NCBI GenBank assembly: GCA_022495995.1 | Contig: JAFEMH010000333.1 | Coordinates: 124,001-188,000, forward strand | Length of the DNA: 64,000 nucleotides | DNA from: Adenophora triphylla var. japonica | Taxonomy: Eukaryota; Streptophyta; Magnoliopsida; Asterales; Campanulaceae | Reading direction: 5' to 3' | Shown: positions 55,150 through 64,000 of the stretch, in pieces | Layout: each line of letters opens with the position of its first letter | How positions within the stretch are numbered: position 1 is the stretch's first letter | Program-made: the position numbers and the translations under genes | The notes under the pieces: model-generated | Seen by the model: the letters and a program-made list of their open reading frames with translations, nothing else | Told to the model about the DNA's origin: nothing | The model's database searches: none

Positions 55150-56672
55150 TTGTGTCTATTTAGGCTCTTGCATTGACCCCAGGTTTACTTTAGTCATAAC
55201 CTCTTCGGCAGCTTGGGCCCGATTGTCCTCTTGATCTACTACACGCTTGAGAACTTCTTTAATGTATTGTTCATTTAATGTGTCTGTTTCTTTATCAAGT
55301 GAGTCATTATTAACGTCTTTTAAGTTATTTTGTTAACTTATCAGTTGTTAAAGTGGCAATGAGGGGATACTCAGAAAGGTCAGACTTTTTATTAGATGCG
55401 AATGGAAATACATTGTTGGCTACATTATCATAGTCTACCGGCGTAAGGCCGTTGGACGACTCAGAGGACTAGACTTTAACAAGGACTGACTCAGAGGGTT
55501 TGAGATCGGGTTTACGGAGATGTGGGTGCAGGCCCAGCTTGTCTTCCATTTCTGTCTGGCTTGCCCTTGGTCCGGTGAAAGTTACCCAGTTTTTCAGTGG
55601 CATTGCTGGATGCTTGATGAGGGTTCGGGGGTCGAGAAGCTTGGCTTCTGCTGTCCCAACCATGGCGATCATGCTGTTTTCGGAGCCCAGGTCAATCAGG
55701 TGTGGCACCTCCATGACTTCTTCAAAAAGACTCTGTAGAGCGGGTCCACTGAGAGCGTCTTTTATGAATTCGGGTTCCTTCTGCTTTGGGGTTACTGTCT
55801 CGAATGTGGCCTCGGCGGCTGACCCGAACAGTCTGTTTCCCGTGAAGAGTGTCTCGAGTTGCTCTTCTATGTCTGGGATTCCTTTGAATGTGTACTCATG
55901 CTGAACTATGGTGGCAATTGGTCCAGGTAGAGTTGTGATGTCGAGGAACGCCCCCCTTATTGGATTAGCCTTGAGTCCTCTGAAACGTTTGAGGTCCCGT
56001 GCTAGCTTTTCCATCCTTTCTGCAGTCTCTGTGCTGACTTTCCCTGCTTCTTTCTCATCTTCATCAGTTCCACTGTCGGTTTCCTCAGTTCTGGCTGGCT
56101 CGGTTCATTGTCGGTCCCCTCGGCTTCTTGCCGGTTCCCTTGTCGGTCCCCTCAGTTCTGCTGTCGGTTCCCTTGGTGAAGTAATGAGCGAGGTCGAAAC
56201 TGTAAGGTCAGAGGTTGGGTGTGCCACTGGAAGTTCCCCTCTTGCAGGATGCTGCCTTGGTGCGGGTGAGCCTTTTGTTTTCTTTGATATCAGCTGGTGT
56301 TGGCACATAACCGAATCCCTGGACTGTAGTGTGGTCCTTGACTTCGATGACTTGGTGTTGGCCTTGTAACCTTTTGTCGAGCCCCAGTCCTGGGATGAAG
56401 TTCATGAGTTTCATCATCTTCATGGCGGGAGGGATTTTGTCCCGAAACAGTGGAAGGTCCACGCTGCCTATTTGGATCTTGGAGGTCTCCAAGGTAAATC
56501 TAGTTAATGCCATATCATCATCATGCTTGATCTCTAACACTGGAATGCCGTTGGTGCTGGTCCCCTCGGTGGTGACGCTGTCGCCGTAGACTGTGGTTAG
56601 CTCGTTGCCTTGCATGAACTTGATACACTGGTGAAGGGTGGATGTCAAGCCATTTATTTGATGCAGCCAGGG
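55150..56672 (-). pseudogene. G2 protease-to-RT linker region
   Basis: Minus strand. The end of the second protease-like domain (PWLHQINGLTSTLH, then CIKFMQGN) continues to 56208. A 181-codon frame at 55469-56014 (LARDLKRFRGLKANPIRGAF, EYTFKGIPDIEEQLETLF) has no recognised family. An acidic linker (KSDLSEYPLIATLTTDKL) like that of G1 leads into RT. Confidence 0.6.
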
Positions 56673-57071
56673 TCACCCCAGGATGGCTGTGAAAGTGATG
56701 GGAATGTCCAACACTTGAAATTCGGTGGGGATCATTCGCTTGCATAACCAGATATTTAGAGTAGCAACCCCGAGGACTGTGCGGGAAGTGGAGTCATAGG
56801 CCTTGACAGTATGGACTGAAGGCTTCAGATCTATGGGCTTGATGTCAAGTAAGTCTATCATCTTGGCGGGCAAGACATTCATTCTGGAACCTCCGTCTAC
56901 CAACACACGGGGAAGGCGACGCTCGTCCAGCTGGACTGTGATGTAGAGCGGCTCATTGTGATCAGCCCCAAATTTTGGCAGGTCCAAATCTATGAAGGTG
57001 ATAATGTTGCCGTAGTGAATGTTGCCAATCATCTGAATTACTTCGTCAGGGGTTGCGTCCACGGGGACCAT
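56673..57071 (-). pseudogene. G2 second retropepsin-like domain
   Basis: Reads LPRVLVDGGSRMNVLPAKM with the catalytic-type DGGS near 56890-56905, then AYDSTSRTVLGVATLNIW and IPITFTAILG, followed by TGA where the first domain has Arg (LLGRPW). Closely similar in layout to the protease at 59950-60350, so the element holds two such domains. Confidence 0.75.
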
Positions 57072-58441
57072 GGTGCGGGCCAGACTTTCCTCTAGCTTGA
57101 GCTTGTGAGGGTATGAGGATGTGAGCAGGGACTAAAGGGAAATGTTCGCCTGGGTCTGCTTGAGCTGAGTGAGGATCGGGTCCTCTTTCACGAAACTTGT
57201 GTCTTCGGGCAGGCCGGGTTGCGGTTCTGGCTCCGTCGGCTTTTTAGTGGCCTTGGGTGGTAGTGCATGGATTTGACCCGATCGGGTTAGGACGCTGACA
57301 TCAGGCTTGGTCCCTTCTGAACAGGTCGCTCTGAGCTGAGCCATAGTCAGAGGAGGATTCCTCGAAGCATAGGGACATATGTCTTCTCTCAGTTCTTTGA
57401 CTGTAGATGCATTTCCAGGGGCTTCGGTACCTTTCCGGATTCTGTCCCAAGATACTGGTTTGGGTGCCTCCGTGGGGAGGGAGTCAATGGTTTGCCGCAG
57501 CTGTTCAAACGTCAGTGCGCAGCAGTGGTTGTCAGAACTGAACTATGGGTTGCTGACCCTCCGGGGGAGGTTAGAGAGTTCTTGGTTCATGCGAACGGTC
57601 TCTTTGATCTCTTCACGGTATACCACACTTCTTTCCTTTTTGCTGAGCATGCTCAAGGCAATCTGGAGTTGGGTTAGGCGATAGTCATGATTTGCTAATT
57701 TTCCTCCACTTTTAGCCCAGATAAATTTCTTGCAGTAGAGCCTACGCCGAGAGTTAGTGCCTGTGTTTCTTCCCATGTGAGAATAGCCAGTGCTTCCTTG
57801 AACTGTATGTGGCAGTCTAGATAAACTTCCATCGGGGAGAGCTTTCCCTTCCGCTTTATCTGAGTGGCGGGTATGTTGGAAGGTGAGTACACGGCTTCCC
57901 GAACATCTGCCCATGTAATTGGCTGCTGTCCCGGTTGATCGTTTTTGTAAACGAAGGCTGTAGTCTGTGGAATCTCCCTGAGTAGTTACTGGAGATGTAT
58001 TTCCATCTTTCTTTTCTTTTTGAATAGACCTTCCTCCTTCAGTTGGCCTTTGAGAGCGGAAATGCTCCGCCCCCATCCTCCCAGGACCCTTGGGATTCCG
58101 GTTTTGTTGACTTCATGCCCGGCTTGGAAGAGAATGGTATCATCGTCTTCGTCGTCGCTTTCAAAGAGAACTTGCTTTCCTCGGGGAGGTAAGCGCTGGT
58201 ACTCTTCATGCTGTTTGGCTAGGTACTCTTTGTACTATGCCATTCCATCTCCTAGGTCATCGGGACCGTTGATCGCCCTCACTTGCCGGAGGGGGTTGGA
58301 TGAGAAAAGACGGTAGTCCAAGAAGTTGCCGTGGGAAAAACCTTTGAGGTCGAACTAGTCTAGAGTGGCCTCTAGCTTTCTGTCTGAAGCTGCTTGTGAC
58401 ACTTTAAGGGCCTGGTCCCTGTGAGTCTTCTGAGCTTGGTT
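57072..58441 (-). other. G2 unassigned coding-like region, minus strand
   Basis: Fragments in several frames look coding, for example LAKQHEEYQRLPPRGKQVLF (about 58190) and ITWADVREAVYSPSNIPATQ (about 57890), separated by stops and shifts. No family was recognised. It lies between the repeated module and the second protease. Confidence 0.4.
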
Positions 58442-58467
58442 CTAGTCCCAGAGACGGTTCTCTTGAG

Positions 58468-59775
58468 CGGCTAGTTCCATGAGGGCTTTCCTTGCGAGAG
58501 CTAAACAGTCTCCGTAGGTGCGCGCCGTCTGACTGGTGTCTAGAACTGTGATCACATCCAAATCCCCGAATGGCGGGAACACTTGGATTATATTGACGAA
58601 GGAAGTCGGGCTGGGACATTCCATGCGGCCCTCCTTGATCTCGGTTACCAAGAAGTTTGCCCATATCTGCTTGATTGAACCCACGGGGGTATGGAATTCT
58701 GCGATGTTGATAGTCTCGTGATCTCGCTGGATTGACAAGTCTATCAGAGCTAGCAGTTTGCTGGCGGGATGCCTGAATCTGTAGCCGTGATGACTGGGAG
58801 CAGAAACGAACTTGAGCATGTTGATGCTGAGGTGATCATTCCTTTCTTCGGAAGCTGGATCTGTCTTGCGGGGAAGACTTTTACAGATGTTTTCAGGGTA
58901 GCTACAGGAAGCGTTCCCGAGGTTGATCTGATTTGTAGCAGGGTGAGGAGCTTTGTCTCCTTTGATGCCACTTCGCCTCGCGGCGCTTGTGGGCCGTAAG
59001 CTTGACCGACGGCACGGGCCGGTTGCCACTGGGGCTGGTAGTCGGAAGTGACGATGAGCTCTGAGCTCGATTGTCCAGGGCCTCATTTACCATGAGCAGG
59101 CAGTCGTCGAGGGTAACTTTGGCATTGCAGAATCTGATAATAAGGACAGGATCCTTGGTATCATCGGGATATCTGGAAAAGATAATGTTGACGAAGTCGT
59201 CGTCAGTCACTTGATCAGAGGGGTTCTTTTTCGTGTCAACCAGTTGTTTCCATTCGTCGGATAACCGCCTGTATGAGATGTTGAGCTTGACAATTTCCAT
59301 GGTATTGGAGTCCTTGTCGTAGGTGACATCATCAGAACTGGTGCCATCCTCGAAACTGAGCATATGTATATAGGAATCTTCCCGCGGATCTGCCGCATCT
59401 TCCACTCCGGAGAGTCCTGATTCGTTGTCGTCTAATGGCTCAACCCAGACATAAGGATGCCTTGCGTCCTGCTGCGATGCCGGAGCTGCTAGAAAAACAT
59501 CATGCCCTTCGCTTGAGAAGAGGGACTCGGCGGGCAATTCCTCATGGAGGACATCCCATACGACTGCCATACATTCATCACGAGTGTGACGATGCTTGTT
59601 GACCTTTATCACGAAGATTTCCTCGCCTGGCGGGGCCAGAGAGTAGGATTGAAGGATGCTGACAAATCTCTGATCGGAGACAGGGGGTTTTCATGCCCGC
59701 ATCATTGCGATGCTCAGGGTTTCTTTCCAGTCTGCTTCTAAGTTTTGGAAACGGCAGTTGAACTTGATGAACCTG
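58468..59775 (-). pseudogene. three tandem copies of an 80-residue module, G2
   Basis: R1 (59535-59775), R2 (59061-59298) and R3 (58468-58710) share spacing and key positions: aromatic/Asn start (FIKFN, EIVKLN, NIAEFH), a Trp about 16-20 residues on, F-V-x-I-[IL] (FVSILQ, FVNIIF, FVNIIQ), a hydrophobic VI/VL strand, and a Cys near the end (DECMAVV, DDCLLMV, GDCLALA). A fourth copy is in G1 (31919-32154). R1 has a TGA at 59691-59693; a frameshift lies between R2 and R3. Family and function unknown. Confidence 0.7.
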
Positions 59776-61250
59776 ACTGCTTCAGGGTCTGCCTGCTCGA
59801 GGACGTTGACATAGTTAGCATTTTCGGACTCTGAGGGATTCTGATGAGATTTGCCCCGATAGTCCCTTGGTCGGCTTGAAAGAGGTAGCCCCGGTGCCTG
59901 GCTGCGGGCACGATTGTCTGTTGTCTCGACTTCGTTCCCTATGAGGAAACTGTCCCCTCTGATGAGTTCAAGATCTCCCTGCCGGTTAATGAACTTGACG
60001 CACTGATGGAGAGTGGATGCTATGGCTTTCATGTGGTGTAGCCAAGGGCGTCCCAATAGAGCTGTGAATTCGGACGGAATGTCCATCACGTGGAATTTTG
60101 CTGGCACTATTTGGGTTTCGAACCAGAGCTCCAGAGTCACCGTCCCCAGGATGGGATGAGACGTGCTGTCGTAGGCCTTGATAGTCCGGGCAGATGGAAT
60201 CATGTGGCCTTCGTTGATGCGTAGGGCTCGCATCATGCTGAGAGGAAGGACGTTGACTACTGATCCATTGTCTATCAATACTCCGAGGAGGAATATGGTG
60301 TTGAGCTGGAGAGTGATGTACAAAGCTTCATTGTGCCCTGAATCGTCTTTCGGCAGGTCTTCGTCACAGAAGGTGAGCATAATGCCATACAGTCGGGAAT
60401 CGTAGATCTGGTCTCTTTCCGGAGAAGGAGAGTCATCAAGCCATCCGTTTCCTGTCTTCCTCTTGCGAGGTAAAGCCTTTGGTGGTGCCTCGGGATTGTG
60501 TTGAGGCTGCTTATGACGGTGGCCACCCTTGGTCAGCACGTTGATTGAGTTCGAGTGCCAAGCTGGCTTTGACTTTCCTTTGCCGGCTTGTGCCCTGAAG
60601 TTGGGTAAATTGAACCTTAGCTGATCCCGCGGGGGATTAGGCTTCTGGCTAGCAGTGAGGTTGTCAAGATTTGAGGTATTCCGGTGTCCTGAGGCCTGAA
60701 CTCTGGTGTCAGCAGGATTTTTTGGCTTTCCCACCTCTGTCTGCTCTAAAGCTGTGTGGCCTGGAGGAAGGGAGGACTGGCTGGAGTAGAGTACATAGTA
60801 ATCGAACTTCCCGGATGGCTCTCCGAGTGTACCCACGCTGGTGTCTCCAGCTTCATATCTTTCTCTCATTTTCTGTTCAGAAGACTTCTTCTTCTGCTTT
60901 CTGGGAGGATCGTTCCTAATCATGTCTTGGAACTCGTACTCAAGGCATTCAGAGCAATCACAAACATCGTAACTGATGTGGACATTTGATGAGGACCTGG
61001 CTCGAAGAAGCGGAGGAACTGGCTCTGCGGCAATCTTCTTTGGCACCCATTCAATGGAGTTCACACTGTTGTTGTTCGAAAAAGGGTTTCCGACTGTATT
61101 AGGTCCACAGGGGCGCTCCAATTTTCCTTCCTCTATCAAATTCTGAATCTCGTATCGTAACCCCACGCAGTTGTCGGTGGTATGGCCATGATACTGGTGG
61201 AAGGCGCAGTACTTGCTTTTGTCAGCGTTGACTACGGGATTCTTGGGTTT
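59776..61250 (-). pseudogene. G2 zinc-knuckle, Cys-rich segment and first protease
   Basis: Minus strand, one frame. YCAFHQYHGHTTDNC (C-x2-H-x4-H-x4-C, about 61170-61215) with RYEIQNLIEEGKLERP is the Tat-type Gag zinc region. Next come the Cys-rich YDVCDCSECLEYEFQDM and GEPSGKFDYYVLYSS, shared with G1. The retropepsin reads LGVLIDNGSVVNVLPLSMM (DNGS near 60262-60285), AYDSTSHPILGTVTLELWF and FTALLGRPWLHHMKAIASTL. A stop lies just 5' of the zinc region at about 61251. Confidence 0.85.
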
Positions 61251-62771
61251 TTAGTTTGCAACGGGTTTGAGGAGGCCTTCCTTGATCAACCCTTCCAGTA
61301 TTTTACTCAGCGGCATGTCCAACTTGTCGAAGTGTACGGCAGGCTGCTTTGGAGTGGAGTTGTTGCTTTGCGGGACTGGGCTTCTGTTCCCCGACTGCTG
61401 TCCCTGATGAATGTAGTTGACAAACGTATCTTTCCCTTTGTCGGGGGCCGGTGCGGGATTGAATGCGGCTAGCGATCGGTATACGTATGGCATGCTGTGG
61501 CCAATTTTTCCTTGAGATCCTTCTCGAACTGTGAGTCGGCATTGACCATGGCTCGGAGATCGGGGAAGAAGTGATGGCTGATGAGAGTTCTGATGGACGG
61601 CCTCAAGCATGACTTGAAGATTCGTATCTGTTCATCCTTGGAGAGTGGCTCCATGATCTCGGAGAATTTCCAACTCCACCTCTTGTAGAATTCTCCGACG
61701 CTTTCATCTGCTTTCTGCTCGGTAGTGATTAGGTCCTCACGACTTGTTTCCCACTCCAGGTTGGGTCTGTACCGCTCTAGAAAGATGTTACTGATATGAT
61801 CCCAGGTTTGGCGATCTGCGGGCTTGACCCTTAGGAACCATCGTAACGCTGAACTCTTGAGCGTATGCTGGAAGTGATTGGCCATTTGCTGAAGGGTTGC
61901 TCCTTTCGCTCTCATGCCGAGAACGTAGGTGTCAACATGCGTCTGTGGACATTCGGTTCCGTCGAATCGGTCCATCTCCGGCATTCTGAACTTGGCAGGG
62001 AGAGGCGTGACCATTCCCGGATCTGTGGATCTGAGCATTTCTTGCTTTGAGCTGCTCATGCTGGCTTTCAGGTCTTTCATCTGTTTGACCATCCAGGCTA
62101 AGGTTGGGTCCAGTGGTGGACTTTGAGGCTCGGCGCCGGGTGCTACCATGTGAGTGGTAGTGATTGGAGGTGGTAGGCTCGATATATGAGGATATATGGG
62201 GGCCTTTTCTGGACTGTATCGGGGTTTATCCCCAGTGTTTTGGGATTCATGTATAGACAATGGGTTGAACCCAGGAGGGTATTGGCATCTGTTTGAGATG
62301 GCCCAGCGGTGCGCTGGTTGTACTATTGGCTTGGCCGTATATGACAGGGTTGCCTTGAGAGGTGGCAATATGAAGCCTTGGTCGGCTGTTTCCTTGGTTC
62401 GAAGGCATCCCGTAAGTTGGCGGGGGAGGAACCTGGTTGAAGGTTTGAGGAGCTGGTTTCGGGGAATCGTCGTCCTCGATTAGGACGAAAGTACCGTCTG
62501 ACTGGGGGATAGCTACTATACCTCGCTCATTCAGAAGTTGTACCACGAAATTCTGCTGATCTTCTTTCTGCCTCTTGTGAACCTCATAAGCTCGAATGGC
62601 TTCTTCCAATGTCATATCTGTTACCGGTGGTGGGGGTCCGTCCCCGTAACGATTTCTCGGTGAGCTTGACATGTCGGATATTACGCCGAGGGAACCGAGG
62701 GAACCGAAGAACTGTCGGACGCTGCCGTAACTGTGACTCTGGCGAGGCGCTGACTGGAAATTCTGAACCAC
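61251..62771 (-). pseudogene. G2 gag, frameshifted
   Basis: N-terminal segment (TLEEAIRAYEVHKRQKEDQQ) precedes the Gag core: ARFRMPEMDRFDGTECPQTH-like sequence at about 61960 (FRMPEMDRFDGTE, HVDTYVLGMRAKGA), ALRWFLRVKPADRQTWDHIS, YKRWSWKFSEIMEPLSKDE and FFPDLRAMVNADSQFEKDL. Frames change near 62250-62370 and near 61480. Gag packages the element RNA. Confidence 0.85.
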
Positions 62772-62902
62772 TTTCTGCTCGCTGCAGGGAACGAAAGGCA
62801 GGGTTTAGGCTTCGGAAAGTGTATTTGGCTCAGGGTTTCGGGCTAGTGCAATGTGCAGTTACCGATTAATGTTTACTTAAAACGCATTTTCTCAGAGTCC
62901 TA

Positions 62903-63075
62903 ATCGGTTGGAAAAGATCGTGTCTTCTTTTTCGCAACTAACCTAAGGCTCTAATCAGTGGATCTCATCACTACGCTTATAAGCCCCTCGTTTTTTCACC
63001 TGTAGATCGTCTTCTCGGGACGGACAATCCCGAGCGAGGGTCCTATAAGGCAAGCGAGTTCCACCGATAAAGGAA
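62903..63075 (-). other. conserved leader block upstream of gag, G2
   Basis: Counterpart of 32748-32925 in G1. It contains a perfect stem CTCGGGA (63014-63020) with TCCCGAG (63028-63034) whose sequence is not kept in G1. Confidence 0.6.
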
Positions 63076-63749
63076 AAAGTGAACTTAAGGCTAGCTGATC
63101 ACGCAAACTTCCAACGTATGTGACACGCGGGCCACGGTCGAAGTCAACGTCCTTAAGTTAAGGTGGGGATCGTGCCAAAATTTCGGTATGACCTCTCCTG
63201 ACTCGCTTGCGCGAGGGGCCTTAGCTTTTGGCGTTGGCCAAGTTGTGGCTGGCATGGTGCATACGTTGAGGGTTTGGTGACACGGTGTCACATTGAACCT
63301 TCGGGTATATTTTTCGACAGAGCTCCGCGTCAAAGTCAAGGCTGAAAAGCTCAAGACTTCGGGTCGGGAACGACCTTCGGTCTCAATCTTTCGAGCTTGA
63401 CTCGTGACGGAACCCGGCGTAGAAACATACACTTGGGCTTTATGACACGTACTAAGCCAAAAACCAACCGGGGTCACTAAAATTCTTTTTCTGAGTAAAA
63501 CAGAGATTTTTAGAATGTGTCTTAAAGAATTTTATGCGCAGTTCAAAATGTAGCATGAAAATCAAGTATGAACGGGAATGCACGAACACGTTATGATTTT
63601 GAAAAAGATGAAAATGCAATGCCCTTTTTTTTTGAAAACCGTTCGAGGTTTAAAATAACACACGCACACAAAAACGAGGAAGGGTAAACGAAAGTTTGAC
63701 CCACGGAAGGCTTTTTGAAAACAACGGTAGTTTTGAAAAAGTATCCACT
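63076..63749. other. remaining G2 leader
   Basis: Non-coding. Contains cgcttgcgcga (about 63204) and 'tgacacggtgtcacattgaa', both also present in the G1 leader. No long tandem array as in G1. Confidence 0.6.
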
Positions 63750-63767
63750 TCCCCAGCGGAGTCGCCA
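63750..63767 (-). other. primer binding site of G2, Arg-tRNA type
   Basis: Minus strand TGGCGACTCCGCTGGGGA, two bases from the LTR end. Confidence 0.9.
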
Positions 63768-63769
63768 AC

Positions 63770-64000
63770 TGAAATTACCCGGGTTCGCGCGAGCGAAGCG
63801 GTTGTCTTTCGTGGGGTTTGTTGGTGTTTGAGACCTCGCTTTCGGGAAGGAGAGGAGTCGCCACGCGGTTTTGTATTTTGAGCCCAAACGTTGAAAAAGG
63901 GCTTTTGTGAAAATGGTGTCATTTTTATTGGTAGCAAAAACATAGGAAAAGGCTTTGAGAAGGGGTGTCATTTTTATTGGTAGCAAAAACGAGGAAAAGG
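63770..64000 (-). repeat. 5' LTR of G2, U5 end (runs off the window)
   Basis: Starts tgaaattacccggg on the plus strand. Contains a second PBS core, ggagtcgcca, at 63854-63863, and a short duplication of 'gtcatttttattggtagcaa'. It does not overlap the surviving part of the 3' LTR, so the pair cannot be compared here. Confidence 0.7.

Larger units (their letters stand above)
36312..64000 (-). mobile_element. Ty3/gypsy Tat-lineage element G2 with antisense accessory genes
   Basis: Minus-strand order: partial 5' LTR (63770 onward), PBS, leader, gag, first protease, three repeats of an 80-residue module, second protease-like domain, RT, RNase H, degenerate second RNase H, integrase; then plus-strand DUF7745-like and PMD genes, a repeat-rich 3' UTR, polypurine tract and 3' LTR. 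The 3' LTR (44730 down to 36312) is interrupted by the Athila-type element at 37200-44403 and its U5 end is missing where G1 abuts. Coding parts are degenerate. Confidence 0.85.

Noticed and set aside
4001..63767. tRNA-like strings near LTR ends
   Set aside because: They are 12-18 base primer binding sites; no cloverleaf is present, so no tRNA gene.

Overview
The window is a stretch of a transposon-rich flowering-plant (probably eudicot) nuclear genome. The evidence is plant-type LTR retrotransposons with initiator-Met, Asp-type and Arg-type primer binding sites, many Stowaway-like MITEs with TA target duplications, a spliced plant gene fragment, and retrotransposon proteins of the plant mobile domain (PMD) kind. 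No rRNA, tRNA, CRISPR or prokaryotic gene organisation was seen. The species cannot be named from the sequence.

Layout. 186-1811: non-autonomous hAT-like element with a GGT/GTA minisatellite core. 3085-9220: Ty1/copia element (copia-1) with both LTRs and a gag-pol broken by TGG-to-TGA changes and a gag deletion. 9330-9597: fold-back MITE. 10071-11652: 1.6 kb near-palindromic hAT-like element. 11743-15075, minus strand: seven 3' exons of a PP2A B55 regulatory subunit gene, its introns carrying three Stowaway MITEs, with one in-frame TGA. 15850-17365: truncated Ty3/gypsy element (LTR, PBS, start of gag). 18797-24600: second copia element (copia-2), cut off inside RNase H. 24600-36311: Ty3/gypsy Tat-lineage element G1 on the minus strand. 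36312-64000: larger relative G2, also minus strand, interrupted at 37200-44403 by a young Athila-type element that carries only gag-protease. G1 appears to have inserted into the 3' LTR of G2, and the Athila-type element later inserted into the same LTR.

How the parts fit. G1 and G2 share one architecture. On the minus strand each reads LTR, PBS, leader, gag/protease, RT, RNase H, archaeal-type second RNase H (the Tat hallmark), integrase. Between integrase and the 3' LTR lie two genes on the opposite strand: a spliced PMD gene and a DUF7745-like gene. They converge on pol across a non-coding block that is strongly conserved between G1 and G2 and has hairpin potential. All coding regions in G1, G2 and both copias carry stops or frameshifts; only the Athila-type gag-protease frame is intact.

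The most unusual signal is not a gene. Several unrelated elements (the hAT-like element, a gypsy LTR, the copia-2 LTR, the Athila-type LTR, G1 and, in variant form, G2) each carry their own GC-rich palindrome, and in most of them it occurs as pairs about 19-23 bp apart (about 30 bp in G1). The sequence differs between families but the paired arrangement recurs.
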